NCBI GenBank assembly: GCA_934532985.1
Contig: CAKTAV010000007.1
Location: forward strand, 34,714 to 98,713
Length of the DNA: 64,000 bases
Direction of reading: 5' to 3'
DNA from: an uncultured Butyricicoccus sp.
GTDB lineage: Bacteria; Bacillota; Clostridia; Oscillospirales; Butyricicoccaceae
Positions 1 through 8,112 of this stretch are shown here, piece by piece; positions within the stretch are counted from its first letter, which is position 1; each line of letters starts with the position of its first letter. A program made the translations under genes and the position numbers. The notes beneath the pieces are model-generated. The model saw only the letters and a program-made list of their open reading frames with translations, made no database searches and had not been told where the DNA came from.

Positions 1-620
1 GCCGTTTGCAACCATTCCCTATCGGCAATCCTTCCAAAGCCTTTGGAACATTTGCAGGGTACCCGCTGTCTCATTTTGCTCTGATACATGGGACAGAAAG
101 GCGGCAACCAAAACTCAACGCCTCTGAACGGCCGAAACCGTTCTATCGACTAGTTTTTATGCACAAATCACTTTCGTTTTTGCTTGAACAAATTGTATCA
201 TATGCATTACGAAATTGCAAGTGTCAACTTAAATTTGTAAATTTTCTGTTACACCCTGTTACGACGGAAAAGTTGCCGTTTTCGTCATCATTTTAACCAA
301 CATGTGCAGAATCAACTCGAATTTGTGCATTTTTTCAGGTTAAATTTTTTTCATAATTTTCCTGAGTTTTTACGTAGCTTTGTCTCTGCGTCACACATGT
401 GACAAACATTTCACAAATATGGCGTTCAAATACACCCATTTTTTGAACCATCGCCCTTCGTCATTTTTGACAATCTTCCCTCCGTTTGACGCATACCCCT
501 CCTCCGTTTCTCCTCCATTTATCCCTTCCCTCTAGAATTCACAACGCTTCCATTATATCCCGCTTTGGCACATGGCGTATTTTCCGTCTTTGTGTCAGCA
601 CTCCGGCGCGAAGTTACTAT
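1..620. other. AT-rich stretch without a credible gene
   Basis: No open frame here has a ribosome binding site, recognisable domain or plausible composition. A 96-codon frame at 6-296 lacks all of these. The DNA is AT-rich and ends at the promoter at 621. I see nothing else I can name. Confidence 0.6.
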
Positions 621-649
621 TTTACAACGCACAAAAAACGTGCTATAAT
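621..649 (+). promoter_or_regulatory. Sigma-A promoter of the MerR-type gene
   Basis: TTTACA at 621-626, a 17-bp spacer, and a perfect TATAAT at 644-649. The TG at 641-642 also makes it an extended -10. It predicts an untranslated leader of about 90 nt before the regulator gene. Confidence 0.8.
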
Positions 650-744
650 ACCGTCATGCATTCTGTAACAATGCAAGCATTGCTTGCGTCAGAGTCCCTC
701 AGCTGTCGTTTCCGCTTCCTCCAGGAGAAAGGATGTGATGATTT

Positions 745-1629
745 TTGGAACGATACCATCTTACCAACAATAACGATCTCATCAGCATTGGTGAACTTGC
801 CAAACTCTATAATATCTCCAAGCGCACTCTGCGCCTGTATCACGAAATCGGTCTGCTGGAGCCGCAATTTGTCGATGAACAAACCGGTTACCGCTACTAT
901 TCGCAGTCGCAATTTCCTCGGCTGGACATTATTCTGCAAATGAAAAGCTCCGGTTTGGAGCTCAAACAGATCAAGCAGATCCTAAGCAGCAAAAACATTT
1001 CACTCTTCGAGGCCGTGCTCGGCGAGCAAATCGATCAGATGAACAAAAAGATCGCGGAGTGTCAGATGTATAAGGACTCTCTGACGCGAAAGCTCGACAG
1101 CTGCAAACATATTCAAAACCCACCAATCCTCAACTCTACCTTTATCGAGTACATACCGCGCCGCAGCGCGTTTATCTATCCCATCGACGGATACGATCTC
1201 AAAAAGGACTATCCCAACGGTTCCCCGTGGGAGAGCGGCCTTAACAAGATGAAGGGCGTGTTCATCGAAAACGACGTCCCGCTCGCTCTGTTCAACCAGA
1301 TCGGCTGTATTATCTCCAGAGAATCTCTCCTGCAAAACGAATTTATTTGCAATGGTGCATTTATTCTTCTCAACGATGATTACCGCTATCAGCTGCCGAA
1401 ATCCTCCATCATCCCCGGCACGTATGTCTGTATTTATCATAAATATTCCGCAATGAATAATGTTGCTGAGCAGGATGGCATCCGCTTGCTGTTGGATTAT
1501 GTCAAGGAAAACCATTATGAAATCCTCGGCCCGTGCATTACGCAGGTTGTCGCCGAGGCCTCCATCTTTGATTACAGTGACACCAACATTCTAGTAAAGC
1601 AGCAGATTCCCATTCGCATTACCTCCTGA
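745..1629 (+). CDS. MerR family transcriptional regulator with GyrI-like effector domain
   Basis: A DNA-binding regulator of about 294 residues. Residues 13-53 form the winged-helix MerR domain: 'SIGELAKLYNISKRTLRLY' followed by the wing 'TGYRYYS'. A helical linker of about 60 residues follows, and residues 120-294 resemble the BmrR/GyrI-type small-molecule-binding fold. The start is TTG at 745. It is preceded 5-6 nt upstream by GGATGTGAT, a near-perfect match to the anti-16S sequence; the ATG at 733 runs straight into a stop. The gene is monocistronic and converges on the racemase-like gene, with a shared terminator between them. BmrR-type proteins sense lipophilic drugs and usually activate efflux genes, but no such target lies beside it, so the ligand is unknown. 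Confidence 0.85.
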   Translation: MERYHLTNNNDLISIGELAKLYNISKRTLRLYHEIGLLEPQFVDEQTGYRYYSQSQFPRLDIILQMKSSGLELKQIKQILSSKNISLFEAVLGEQIDQMNKKIAECQMYKDSLTRKLDSCKHIQNPPILNSTFIEYIPRRSAFIYPIDGYDLKKDYPNGSPWESGLNKMKGVFIENDVPLALFNQIGCIISRESLLQNEFICNGAFILLNDDYRYQLPKSSIIPGTYVCIYHKYSAMNNVAEQDGIRLLLDYVKENHYEILGPCITQVVAEASIFDYSDTNILVKQQIPIRITS

Positions 1630-1697
1630 TCTGCACGATGCAGTCCACGCTGTGCTGTCGCTGGAATATGGACAGCCTTCGTTTTTTGCACGCAAAA

Positions 1698-1732
1698 AGA
1701 CCGCCCCGAAGCCCGAGGCGGTCTATTTTTTT
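1698..1732. terminator. Bidirectional intrinsic terminator
   Basis: An 8-bp stem, AGACCGCC (1698-1705) with GGCGGTCT (1717-1724), has A residues on the left and a T-run on the right. It serves both the MerR gene and the convergent racemase-like gene. Confidence 0.85.
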
Positions 1733-1754
1733 CTATTTTACAAAGGCACGAGCA

Positions 1755-2543
1755 TTAATAGAAGCCCTGGAACGGCTTTCTGCAAATGCCGTTAAACAGC
1801 CAGTTATGCAGCGTGGTGAAGTCAAATACCGGCAGGTTGGTTGCTCTTGCTACCATATGAGAGAATGGCGGCAGGTCAGAGCACTCCAGCAGGATTGCGC
1901 CAAGGTTGTTCTCTCTCTGCAGCTTCAGAGCCAGCTCGCAAACCTCTTCGCCGAAGATCTGCGGGTTGTACGGGTGCATACCCGGCTCGCAGCGGCAAGC
2001 AGCGCCAAACTGGCTGATACCGGTCATGCCTTCAAATACACAGCAGGATGCATCTTCTACGCCAACATTGCGCAGCGTCTCTGCGGACATCGAGCCTGCA
2101 TCAGCACAAACAACACCGATCTTCTCATCCTTGCGCAGGAGCGGCTTGATCCAGTTAATCTGGAGCAGGGAAGACATTGCTACCGGAACCGGCAGATACT
2201 CTGCAAGCTCCTTCTGGAAGTTTGCGAAATAGCCGCAGTTACCAGAAATTGCACGGCAGCCATGCTCAACCATGTACTTACCAACTCTCTTCAGCTCATT
2301 CAGAGCAGCATCATCGGCGCCGAACAGCTGAGAAATCGTGATTTCCGCGTCCTTCATCATGACCGGGAAGTCATAGGTCCACGGATTGGCAACATTGCCA
2401 GGGATCTGCGGATAGCCAACAACCGGCATAATGATGCCAAGCGGGTATCCGGAAATGTGCATAAATTCATCCGAGCTAATGGAACGATTCCAGTCCGGAG
2501 AGTTGACGTCCATATAGCCGTAGTTTCTCGTGATGTTTTCCAT
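1755..2543 (-). CDS. Aspartate/glutamate racemase family protein
   Basis: A cytosolic protein of 262 residues in the Asp/Glu/hydantoin racemase superfamily. These enzymes use two cysteines to deprotonate and reprotonate an alpha carbon; here the candidates are the Cys in 'ISGNCGYFANFQ' (near residue 102) and the Cys in 'LLECSDLPPF' (near residue 221). The substrate cannot be read from the sequence, and hydantoin racemase or maleate isomerase-like chemistry is possible. The start at 2543 has GGAG about 8 nt upstream. It lies downstream of the iron alcohol dehydrogenase on the same strand, across 405 bp of structured repeat DNA, so it may be cotranscribed subject to attenuation or be controlled separately. 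Confidence 0.8.
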   Translation of the reverse strand: MENITRNYGYMDVNSPDWNRSISSDEFMHISGYPLGIIMPVVGYPQIPGNVANPWTYDFPVMMKDAEITISQLFGADDAALNELKRVGKYMVEHGCRAISGNCGYFANFQKELAEYLPVPVAMSSLLQINWIKPLLRKDEKIGVVCADAGSMSAETLRNVGVEDASCCVFEGMTGISQFGAACRCEPGMHPYNPQIFGEEVCELALKLQRENNLGAILLECSDLPPFSHMVARATNLPVFDFTTLHNWLFNGICRKPFQGFY

Positions 2544-2557
2544 ATAGAATTTTCTCC

Positions 2558-2843
2558 TTTTTCATACAAAAGCGCTGGGTCTTATCGTTCCCTAGGTATT
2601 GCCGTACCATTTGAAAACATACCCCTATGAAAAGACGTTTGCGCCTGTCTTTTCATACAAAAGTAAAATAATGCCAGGTCTGTTGCCCATCAAACAAGAT
2701 TGCCGCCTCATTTGAAAACAAATCCCTATGAAAAGACCTTTTGTGCACATCTTTTCATGCAAAAATTAAATTGTGTCGGGATTGTTATCCGTCAAACAAG
2801 ATTGCCGTCCCGTTTGAAAGCATTTCCCAATAAAGAGACCCTC
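2558..2843 (-). repeat. Degenerate tandem repeats (about 101 bp) with hairpins upstream of the racemase gene
   Basis: Three copies of a roughly 101-bp unit can be aligned on the block ATTGCCG...TTTGAAA, which begins at 2598, 2699 and 2801 (spacings 101 and 102). Two copies contain a strong inverted repeat: TATGAAAAGAC pairs with GTCTTTTCATA near 2627-2670, and TATGAAAAGA pairs with TCTTTTCATG near 2727-2760. The third copy has lost the palindrome. A partial unit, TTTTCATACAAAA, lies against the racemase ribosome binding site at 2558-2570. The direction of the neighbouring genes implies these would be transcribed on the minus strand as a leader. The function is unknown. Confidence 0.8.
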
Positions 2844-2899
2844 TGCGCACATCACACCAAGAACGATAGGGTGGCTCTTAGTGGATGCCACGCAGAGGG
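2839..2899 (-). other. Nested stem-loop element after the alcohol dehydrogenase gene
   Basis: CCCTCTGCG (2839-2847) is the exact inverse complement of CGCAGAGGG (2891-2899). Inside lies a second stem, GTGGC (2871-2875) with GCCAC (2887-2891). No T-run follows on either strand, so it does not look like a simple terminator. It could be a transcript-end stabiliser for the dehydrogenase or part of the racemase leader. Confidence 0.6.
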
Positions 2900-2948
2900 T
2901 TCCAAAATAATTCAGATCAAATTAACTCAAACTGTCAATGCAAATGCA

Positions 2949-4121
2949 TTACATTGCAGAGCGATAGATCTCCTCAGCGATCTCCGGAGTCAGCTTGATG
3001 AAGTTACCATGGTTCGGAGCACCGAAGAACATGCCGTCTGCCAGCATCTTAGCGTCTTCCGGCTTGCCGCCGATCTGACCGATGGTGGAGTGCAGGCCGA
3101 TGTAGTTGAAGAACTCACGGAGCTTCTCAGCGCCTTCCATAGCGGTAGCCATCGGATCCTCAAAGTTCATCTTGCAGCCGAATACACGGGTAGCGAACTT
3201 AACGAACGGAGTAACATCGTTGTGCTTCATAGCGTACTCCATCCAGTACGGGGTCAGGATAGCCAGACCGTCGCCGTGCGAGCAGCCATAGTTGGTGGAC
3301 AGCTCGTTCTCCATGTGATGGGTGCCCCAATCCTGGATACGGCCAACACCAGTGATGTTGCTGTGTGCTACGGTAGCAGCCCACATTACGTTTGCACGAG
3401 CCTGATAGTTCTGCGGGTCGTCGATGCAACGACGGCCTTCCTTGATCATGGTGATCAGAACAGCCTCGAGCAGACGGTCGGTCAGCTCAACGTCCTTGGA
3501 CTCAGAGAAGTAACGCTCCATGGAGTGAGACATAATATCAGCGATACCAGAAGCAGTCTGGTACTGCGGCAGCGTGCAGGTCAGTTCCGGGTTCATAACG
3601 GAGAATACCGGACGGATCAGGTCGCTGTCTGCACATCTCTTGTGCATGCCATCCTCATGGGTAACAACGGAGTCGGTGGAAGCCTCAGAACCGGTAGCAG
3701 CCAGAGTCAGAACGGTACCAACCGGCAGAGCCTTCTGAATAACAGCCTTGCCCGTGTAGAAATCCCAGAAGTCGCCGTCGTACGGAACACCAAATGCGAT
3801 TGCCTTAGCAGAGTCAATCGTGGAACCGCCGCCTACCGGCAGCATGAAGTCAACGCCTTCCTTGCGAGCCATCTCGATGCCTTCGTAAACCAGGCCGCTC
3901 AGCGGGTTCGGCTTAACGCCGCCCAGCTCAATATACTCGATGCCCTCAGCTTCCAGGGACTTCTTAACGCGGTCCAGCAGACCAGATCTGATAACAGAGC
4001 CTCCGCCGTAGTGCAGCATAACCTTGGTGCCGCCGAAGCGCTTAACCAGTGCACCAGTCTCGGACTCTACACCCTTACCAAAGGTAAAGTATGTCGGGCT
4101 GTAGTACTGAAAATTATCCAT
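2949..4121 (-). CDS. Iron-containing (butanol-type) alcohol dehydrogenase
   Basis: An NAD(P)H-dependent group III alcohol dehydrogenase of 390 residues, close to the usual length. Visible features are the nucleotide-binding 'GGGSTIDSAKAIA' (about 95-108) and the metal-site region, which includes 'ADIMSHSMERY' and 'GCSHGDGLAILTPYWM' with its conserved histidines. It resembles BDH/YugJ-type enzymes that reduce aldehydes such as butyraldehyde. I place the start at ATG 4121, preceded by AGGAGG at 4131-4136, not at an upstream in-frame codon at 4157. A promoter candidate lies at 4211-4241. The racemase-like gene follows on the same strand. The physiological substrate is inferred only at family level. 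Confidence 0.9.
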   Translation of the reverse strand: MDNFQYYSPTYFTFGKGVESETGALVKRFGGTKVMLHYGGGSVIRSGLLDRVKKSLEAEGIEYIELGGVKPNPLSGLVYEGIEMARKEGVDFMLPVGGGSTIDSAKAIAFGVPYDGDFWDFYTGKAVIQKALPVGTVLTLAATGSEASTDSVVTHEDGMHKRCADSDLIRPVFSVMNPELTCTLPQYQTASGIADIMSHSMERYFSESKDVELTDRLLEAVLITMIKEGRRCIDDPQNYQARANVMWAATVAHSNITGVGRIQDWGTHHMENELSTNYGCSHGDGLAILTPYWMEYAMKHNDVTPFVKFATRVFGCKMNFEDPMATAMEGAEKLREFFNYIGLHSTIGQIGGKPEDAKMLADGMFFGAPNHGNFIKLTPEIAEEIYRSAM

Positions 4122-4210
4122 AATTGACAACCTCCTGAAAAAAAATTGTGTGTCCATTCCACAGCGGAGCGCTGTTAGAACGGCATTTGTTTTACTATTT
4201 CGTTATGTTT

Positions 4211-4241
4211 ATTTTACTGTATTCCCTCGGGTGAGTGTCAA
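4211..4241 (-). promoter_or_regulatory. Probable promoter of the alcohol dehydrogenase gene
   Basis: On the minus strand a consensus TTGACA (4241-4236) is followed, after 19 bp, by TAAAAT (4216-4211). The spacer is longer than ideal, so the -10 assignment is tentative. Confidence 0.5.
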
Positions 4242-4814
4242 CAGAAAATCCAAACAGCAAATTTGATGATTTTTCTCCGTCTTTTTTAGTGAAATCACAC
4301 ATTTAGCCCCCCATAATTCCCGCATCGTCTTATTCTATTTTTACATAAACCATTCCGTAAGGTAACACTTTTGCCCTATTTTCCCTTTCCTTTCTCCGTC
4401 ATTTTCCCCAATACACTTCACTCCACCTTCCTCGATTTCACGGAAAATAATACGAATAATTTCTTTATTTTTTACTTTGAATTGACGTTGTTCACAAATT
4501 ATCCATGAAAATCCGTCCTTTTGCCCAAAACGCAGGCGCTTGGTTTTACAGTTCTTCGCTTTGTCAATTTTACCGAAACTCTCCCCTAGAGAACGTCCTA
4601 TGGAAATTCCAGTTTCAGGGTTGTTTTGGTTTTGTCTTGAGTATTTTAATGTTCTTTTTGTTGTCACTTCTCTTTCTTTGGTGCGTTGTGCGCCACTTTC
4701 TTGGTAAGTCTCACATCAAAATTCCAAAGAAGATCGCGGCATTTTCCCGTAAAACCCTGAGAGAAAGCAAACTATTCCCGCGTGGACCCCCTATTTTGCT
4801 TTCCAAAGCATTGC
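4242..4814. other. AT-rich intergenic stretch without a credible gene
   Basis: A 108-codon minus-strand frame at 4341-4667 has no ribosome binding site or family resemblance and has lysine-rich, low-complexity content. I consider it chance. No repeat family member was seen. Confidence 0.55.
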
Positions 4815-4843
4815 GCATAATTCCCCCACTTTTCCACATACTA
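4815..4843 (+). promoter_or_regulatory. Sigma-G-like forespore promoter of spoVT
   Basis: GCATA at 4815-4819 and CATACTA at 4837-4843 are separated by 17 bp. Both match the forespore sigma-G consensus (G-h-A-T-R and CATWMTA). The position, about 60 bp before spoVT, and the known sigma-G control of spoVT in Bacillus support the reading. Confidence 0.65.
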
Positions 4844-4901
4844 CTCCTACATCACAGAATATGGGAGGCAATAACGAAAAAATAGGAGGAATACGATAAC
4901 T

Positions 4902-5438
4902 ATGAAAGCGACAGGGATTGTTCGACGCATCGACGATCTGGGGCGTGTTGTGATACCAAAAGAAATTCGCCGCACCATGCGGATTCGCGAGGGCGATCCG
5001 CTTGAAATTTATACTGACCACAACGGAGAGGTTATCTTTAAGAAGTACTCCCCCATGGGAGAACTGGGAAATTTTATCTCCCAGCTGTGTGATTCTCTGA
5101 GCCGCACCGCCGGAAACAGCTGTGTGATCTGTGACCGCGACAGCGTGATTGCCGCCTCCGGGCACGGAAAGAACGATCTGGTGGATCATCTGCTCAGTCC
5201 GGAAATGGAAAAGATCATGCAGCAGCGCAAACTGATTCATCCGGAGGGCGACGCCGTCTATGTCACCGGAAATACGCAGTATCCCATCTCCATGGCGGCA
5301 CCGATTATCTCGGAGGGAAATGTCTCCGGCTGCGTTGCCTTTTTAGAGGAGCAGGGTACCGGACACAGCGGTGAAGAGGTAGAGCGCAAGCTATTGCAAT
5401 CTGCCGCCCTCTTTTTGGGTCAGCAGATGACAATGTAG
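4902..5438 (+). CDS. spoVT: Stage V sporulation protein T, AbrB-family regulator
   Basis: A 178-residue protein, the same length as Bacillus subtilis SpoVT. Residues 1-50 form the AbrB-type swapped-hairpin DNA-binding domain, with the signature 'GIVRRIDDLGRVVIPKEIRR'. Residues 55-178 are the GAF-like domain typical of SpoVT and absent from AbrB itself. SpoVT modulates sigma-G-dependent genes in the forespore, so this gene is strong evidence that the organism sporulates. AGGAGG lies 12 nt before the ATG and a sigma-G-like promoter lies upstream. The gene is monocistronic and ends at its own terminator. Confidence 0.95.
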   Translation: MKATGIVRRIDDLGRVVIPKEIRRTMRIREGDPLEIYTDHNGEVIFKKYSPMGELGNFISQLCDSLSRTAGNSCVICDRDSVIAASGHGKNDLVDHLLSPEMEKIMQQRKLIHPEGDAVYVTGNTQYPISMAAPIISEGNVSGCVAFLEEQGTGHSGEEVERKLLQSAALFLGQQMTM

Positions 5439-5456
5439 CCTTCCCTCCCGCGTCGA

Positions 5457-5500
5457 TTACCGGACATAGGAACAATCTCCCCTTGTCCGGTAATTTTTTT
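5457..5500 (+). terminator. Terminator of spoVT
   Basis: A 10-bp stem, TTACCGGACA (5457-5466) with TGTCCGGTAA (5484-5493), is followed by seven T residues. Confidence 0.9.
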
Positions 5501-5521
5501 GAAATTTCGTAAAAATAATTG

Positions 5522-5550
5522 TTGACACACACCATACTCTATGGTATTAT
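5522..5550 (+). promoter_or_regulatory. Promoter of the initiator tRNA gene
   Basis: Consensus TTGACA at 5522-5527, a 17-bp spacer, then TATTAT at 5545-5550. An overlapping TATAAT at 5548 gives a 20-bp spacer. Transcription would begin about 30 nt before the mature tRNA. Confidence 0.8.
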
Positions 5551-5586
5551 AATTAGGCACTCGGTAAGAGCGCGATAATTTTATAT

Positions 5587-5663
<77 letters not shown>

Positions 5664-5665
5664 TT

Positions 5666-5700
5666 AAAACCATCTTTCATATGAAAGATGGTTTTCTTTT
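5666..5700 (+). terminator. Terminator of the tRNA-fMet gene
   Basis: A perfect 15-bp palindrome, AAAACCATCTTTCAT against ATGAAAGATGGTTTT (5666-5695), runs into a T-rich tract. Confidence 0.92.
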
Positions 5701-6012
5701 TCTGTTTTCCACTCTCCTTATTGTGGATATAGGGGCACTTTGGGGACAGTTCAAAAAAACACACCAGCCAATCAATGCCCTCTTACCGCGCACACGCCAA
5801 GATAGTAAATTTTACGCGATTCGATTGGTTTTCCTCACGAAATCACTATGAACTCAAAAAAATCGCCCTATTTTTCGAGTTTAATTTTTCCAAAGTTTGA
5901 AAACACGTTATTTCCCCCGCTTTTCACAGCTTGCCATCCTTTTTGTTCTCACCGTCTTTTCCTCTTGATACTCCCTTTATCCCACCGATAACAAATATTA
6001 TATCGATATACC
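5701..6012. other. Gene-free stretch between tRNA terminator and orphan terminator
   Basis: No coding frame or recognised RNA family is visible. It ends in a plus-strand terminator (6013-6051) with no plus-strand gene in front of it, which leaves room for a small RNA of up to about 300 nt. No clear promoter was found. Confidence 0.4.
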
Positions 6013-6051
6013 AACAGCCCCCATTCCATCCGGAACAGGGGCTGTTTTTTT
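6013..6051 (+). terminator. Orphan plus-strand terminator
   Basis: AACAGCCCC (6013-6021) pairs with GGGGCTGTT (6038-6046), followed by seven T residues on the plus strand. There is no matching T-run for the minus-strand DUF815 gene that ends at 6065, so it points away from that gene. Confidence 0.7.
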
Positions 6052-6064
6052 ATAATATGATTTC

Positions 6065-7375
6065 TTACGCGTCCTCTTCCTGACCCAGCAGATGATTGAC
6101 GAACTGCTCCGCCGTGCGGCCGGAGATGCCTCCGTGACGCAGCTCCCACGCGTTGGCCTGTGCACACAGCTCCTTCTCGTCCATATCCAATCCTGCGCGG
6201 CGCGCCAGATGGGTGACGATATCGAAATACTCCTTCTGCGTCGGCTTCGTGTAGTTGATTGTGACGCCAAAACGATGTACCAGCGACAGCTTCTCTTCCA
6301 TCGTATCCGAATGGTGCATGTCGTTCGTGCGCTCCAGATCGTTGCGGTCGTTCCAGTTCTCCTTAATCAGATGACGACGGTTGGAGGTCGCATAGATCAG
6401 AATGTTCTCTGGACGGGTTTCCACGCCGCCCTCAATAACCGCCTTGAGGAATTTATACTCAATCTCAAATTCCTCAAACGACAGATCATCCATATAAATG
6501 ATAAAACGGTAGTTGCGGTTCTTAATGCGCGCAATAATGTTGGACAGATCTTTAAACTGATGCTTATAGATCTCAATCATGCGCAGGCCGCGGTCATAAT
6601 ATTGATTGACAATCGCCTTGATACTGGTGGATTTGCCTGTGCCGCTGTCACCAAACAGCAGGACATTGTTTGCCTTGCGTCCCGCGACAAAGGCCTCAGT
6701 GTTGTCCGTCAGCTGCTTCTTTTGCAGCTCATAGCCAACCAGATCATCCAGCATAACGGTGTCCATATTATTGATCGGCTGGAATACCAGGCTCTCCTCC
6801 GTGCCGGCAATGCGGAACGCCTTGTTCAGGCCAAACATACCGACGCCATAGGCACGGTAGAATCCCGTGACATACTGGAAGAATCCGTTGGCATCCTTTG
6901 CCCCCTCCAGCTGCTCGCTCAGTGCGCGTACCTTCTCACTGACATTCTTGTTATACATCAGTTCTTTCTTGACAATCGCCTTATAATGAGTCAGACGGGT
7001 GAAGCAGTCGATACCCAGCGCCTCCTCAATACGACTGAAATCATAATGAAACAGCTGATAAAACGCATCAAAGTCACCGGTCGCAAACGCATTGACGCTG
7101 CCGTCATTTGCGCCGACTTTTTCGCAGGTCAGGCTGAACGGATTTTCATCCGTAATCAGCAGGAACGTCAGATAATTGCACCACAAGTTTTTATCAAACG
7201 CATAATCCGTCGCCACCTTAAGCAGGTGCTTGACCTGCGTGAATACGCGGGTAACCAGCTCGTCCTTCGGCACCTCGCCACTGTCCAAATCCTTAAAAAT
7301 ACCACTCAGCTGCATGAGGATGGAATCCTTCGGCATATCGCCGTAAATCAACAACTTGGATACAATACGATACAT
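6065..7375 (-). CDS. DUF815-family P-loop ATPase
   Basis: A 436-residue ATP-binding protein of the DUF815 group of AAA-like ATPases. The Walker A motif is 'LLFGDSGTGKSTS' (about residue 237), the Walker B-like strand is 'FIIYMDDLSFEEFE', and a sensor-like 'LIYATSNRRHL' follows. The N-terminal half of about 200 residues is all-helical and is common in clostridial members. The start is taken at ATG 7375, 9 nt after AGGAG (7384-7388); a longer frame reaching 7474 crosses the promoter. The cellular role of the family is not established. It is monocistronic, and the neighbours suggest nothing. Confidence 0.85.
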   Translation of the reverse strand: MYRIVSKLLIYGDMPKDSILMQLSGIFKDLDSGEVPKDELVTRVFTQVKHLLKVATDYAFDKNLWCNYLTFLLITDENPFSLTCEKVGANDGSVNAFATGDFDAFYQLFHYDFSRIEEALGIDCFTRLTHYKAIVKKELMYNKNVSEKVRALSEQLEGAKDANGFFQYVTGFYRAYGVGMFGLNKAFRIAGTEESLVFQPINNMDTVMLDDLVGYELQKKQLTDNTEAFVAGRKANNVLLFGDSGTGKSTSIKAIVNQYYDRGLRMIEIYKHQFKDLSNIIARIKNRNYRFIIYMDDLSFEEFEIEYKFLKAVIEGGVETRPENILIYATSNRRHLIKENWNDRNDLERTNDMHHSDTMEEKLSLVHRFGVTINYTKPTQKEYFDIVTHLARRAGLDMDEKELCAQANAWELRHGGISGRTAEQFVNHLLGQEEDA

Positions 7376-7433
7376 GAAAAACACTCCTGTTCCCCCCGAC
7401 TTCCTGTCGGTTCTTTTCATTCCAATTATGGTT

Positions 7434-7462
7434 AGTATAGCACGCAAAATCTTGTTTGTGAA
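7434..7462 (-). promoter_or_regulatory. Promoter of the DUF815 gene
   Basis: On the minus strand: TTCACA (7462-7457), 17 bp, TATACT (7439-7434), with TG one base before the -10. Confidence 0.75.
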
Positions 7463-7532
7463 GCAATCACCCAACGGATTCTCTTCCTTTTCTTTTGTAA
7501 CACTTTTGCGGTAACCTTACTGTGCACAATCC

Positions 7533-7561
7533 TTGACACAAGACACCCAATTTGATATACT
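7533..7561 (+). promoter_or_regulatory. Strong sigma-A promoter of the small lipoprotein gene
   Basis: TTGACA (7533-7538), a 17-bp spacer, TATACT (7556-7561). This is close to perfect. Confidence 0.85.
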
Positions 7562-7651
7562 GCACGTAAGTGTAATGTTACATATTTGTACAGGCAATGC
7601 CGCTAACCGGACACACCGTTCCACCATACCAAAACGAGGAGGGGTATCTCT

Positions 7652-8026
7652 ATGAAAAAGAAACTTATCACGCTGACATCCTGCACCGCTCTGTCACTCG
7701 CCCTGCTATGCAGCTGCGGGGCATCCGCAGACAAATATGCCGACAGCAAGTACACCGGTACCTGGGCGGCTACAACTGCAGTTTATGCCGGTATGACTCT
7801 AGACGCCGAGCAGGTATTTGACGAATTTACGCTGACCTTGGATCCTAGCGGCAAGGCTACTGCCAATGTCAACGGCGAAGAAGAGTTTGGTGACTGGGAA
7901 GAAACCGATTCCGGAGTCAAGCTGACGGATGACTCCGAGCAAGTCATGGACTTCACTGCAGATGGAAGTGCTCTGACTATCGAGCAAGATGGTGTCCTCG
8001 TCACATTTGAGCAGGTACAGGAATAA
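7652..8026 (+). CDS. Small secreted lipoprotein, lipocalin-like
   Basis: 124 residues. The first 21 form a lipoprotein signal: 'MKKK', a hydrophobic run, then lipobox 'LLCSC', so the Cys would be diacylated and the protein held on the outer face of the membrane. The mature part is acidic and looks like a small beta-barrel ('GTWAATTAVYAG', 'FTLTLDPSGKATAN', 'GDWEETDSGVKLT', 'SALTIEQDGVLVTF'), as in lipocalin-like stress or cell-envelope proteins of clostridia. GAGGAGG sits at 7636-7642. It is monocistronic with its own promoter and terminator. The ligand is unknown. Confidence 0.8.
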   Translation: MKKKLITLTSCTALSLALLCSCGASADKYADSKYTGTWAATTAVYAGMTLDAEQVFDEFTLTLDPSGKATANVNGEEEFGDWEETDSGVKLTDDSEQVMDFTADGSALTIEQDGVLVTFEQVQE

Positions 8027-8071
8027 TCCAAATTCAGTTTTTCATCCACATATAACCAACTATAGTTTCCG

Positions 8072-8112
8072 TTCCGGTGGCTCGCTCTGCGCGGGCTTCC
8101 GGAATATTTTTT
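8072..8112 (+). terminator. Terminator of the lipoprotein gene
   Basis: TTCCGG (8072-8077) pairs with CCGGAA (8099-8104). Internal G-U-tolerant pairing extends the stem and a T-run follows. Confidence 0.65.

Noticed and set aside
6..296. 96-codon frame at the left edge
   Set aside because: No ribosome binding site, no family resemblance, in AT-rich non-coding DNA.
2558..2843. CRISPR array
   Set aside because: The repeats are long, degenerate and about 101 bp in period with no unique spacers; there are no cas genes in the window.
4341..4667. 108-codon minus-strand frame between the dehydrogenase and spoVT
   Set aside because: Low-complexity Lys-rich content, no Shine-Dalgarno site, overlaps poly-purine DNA.
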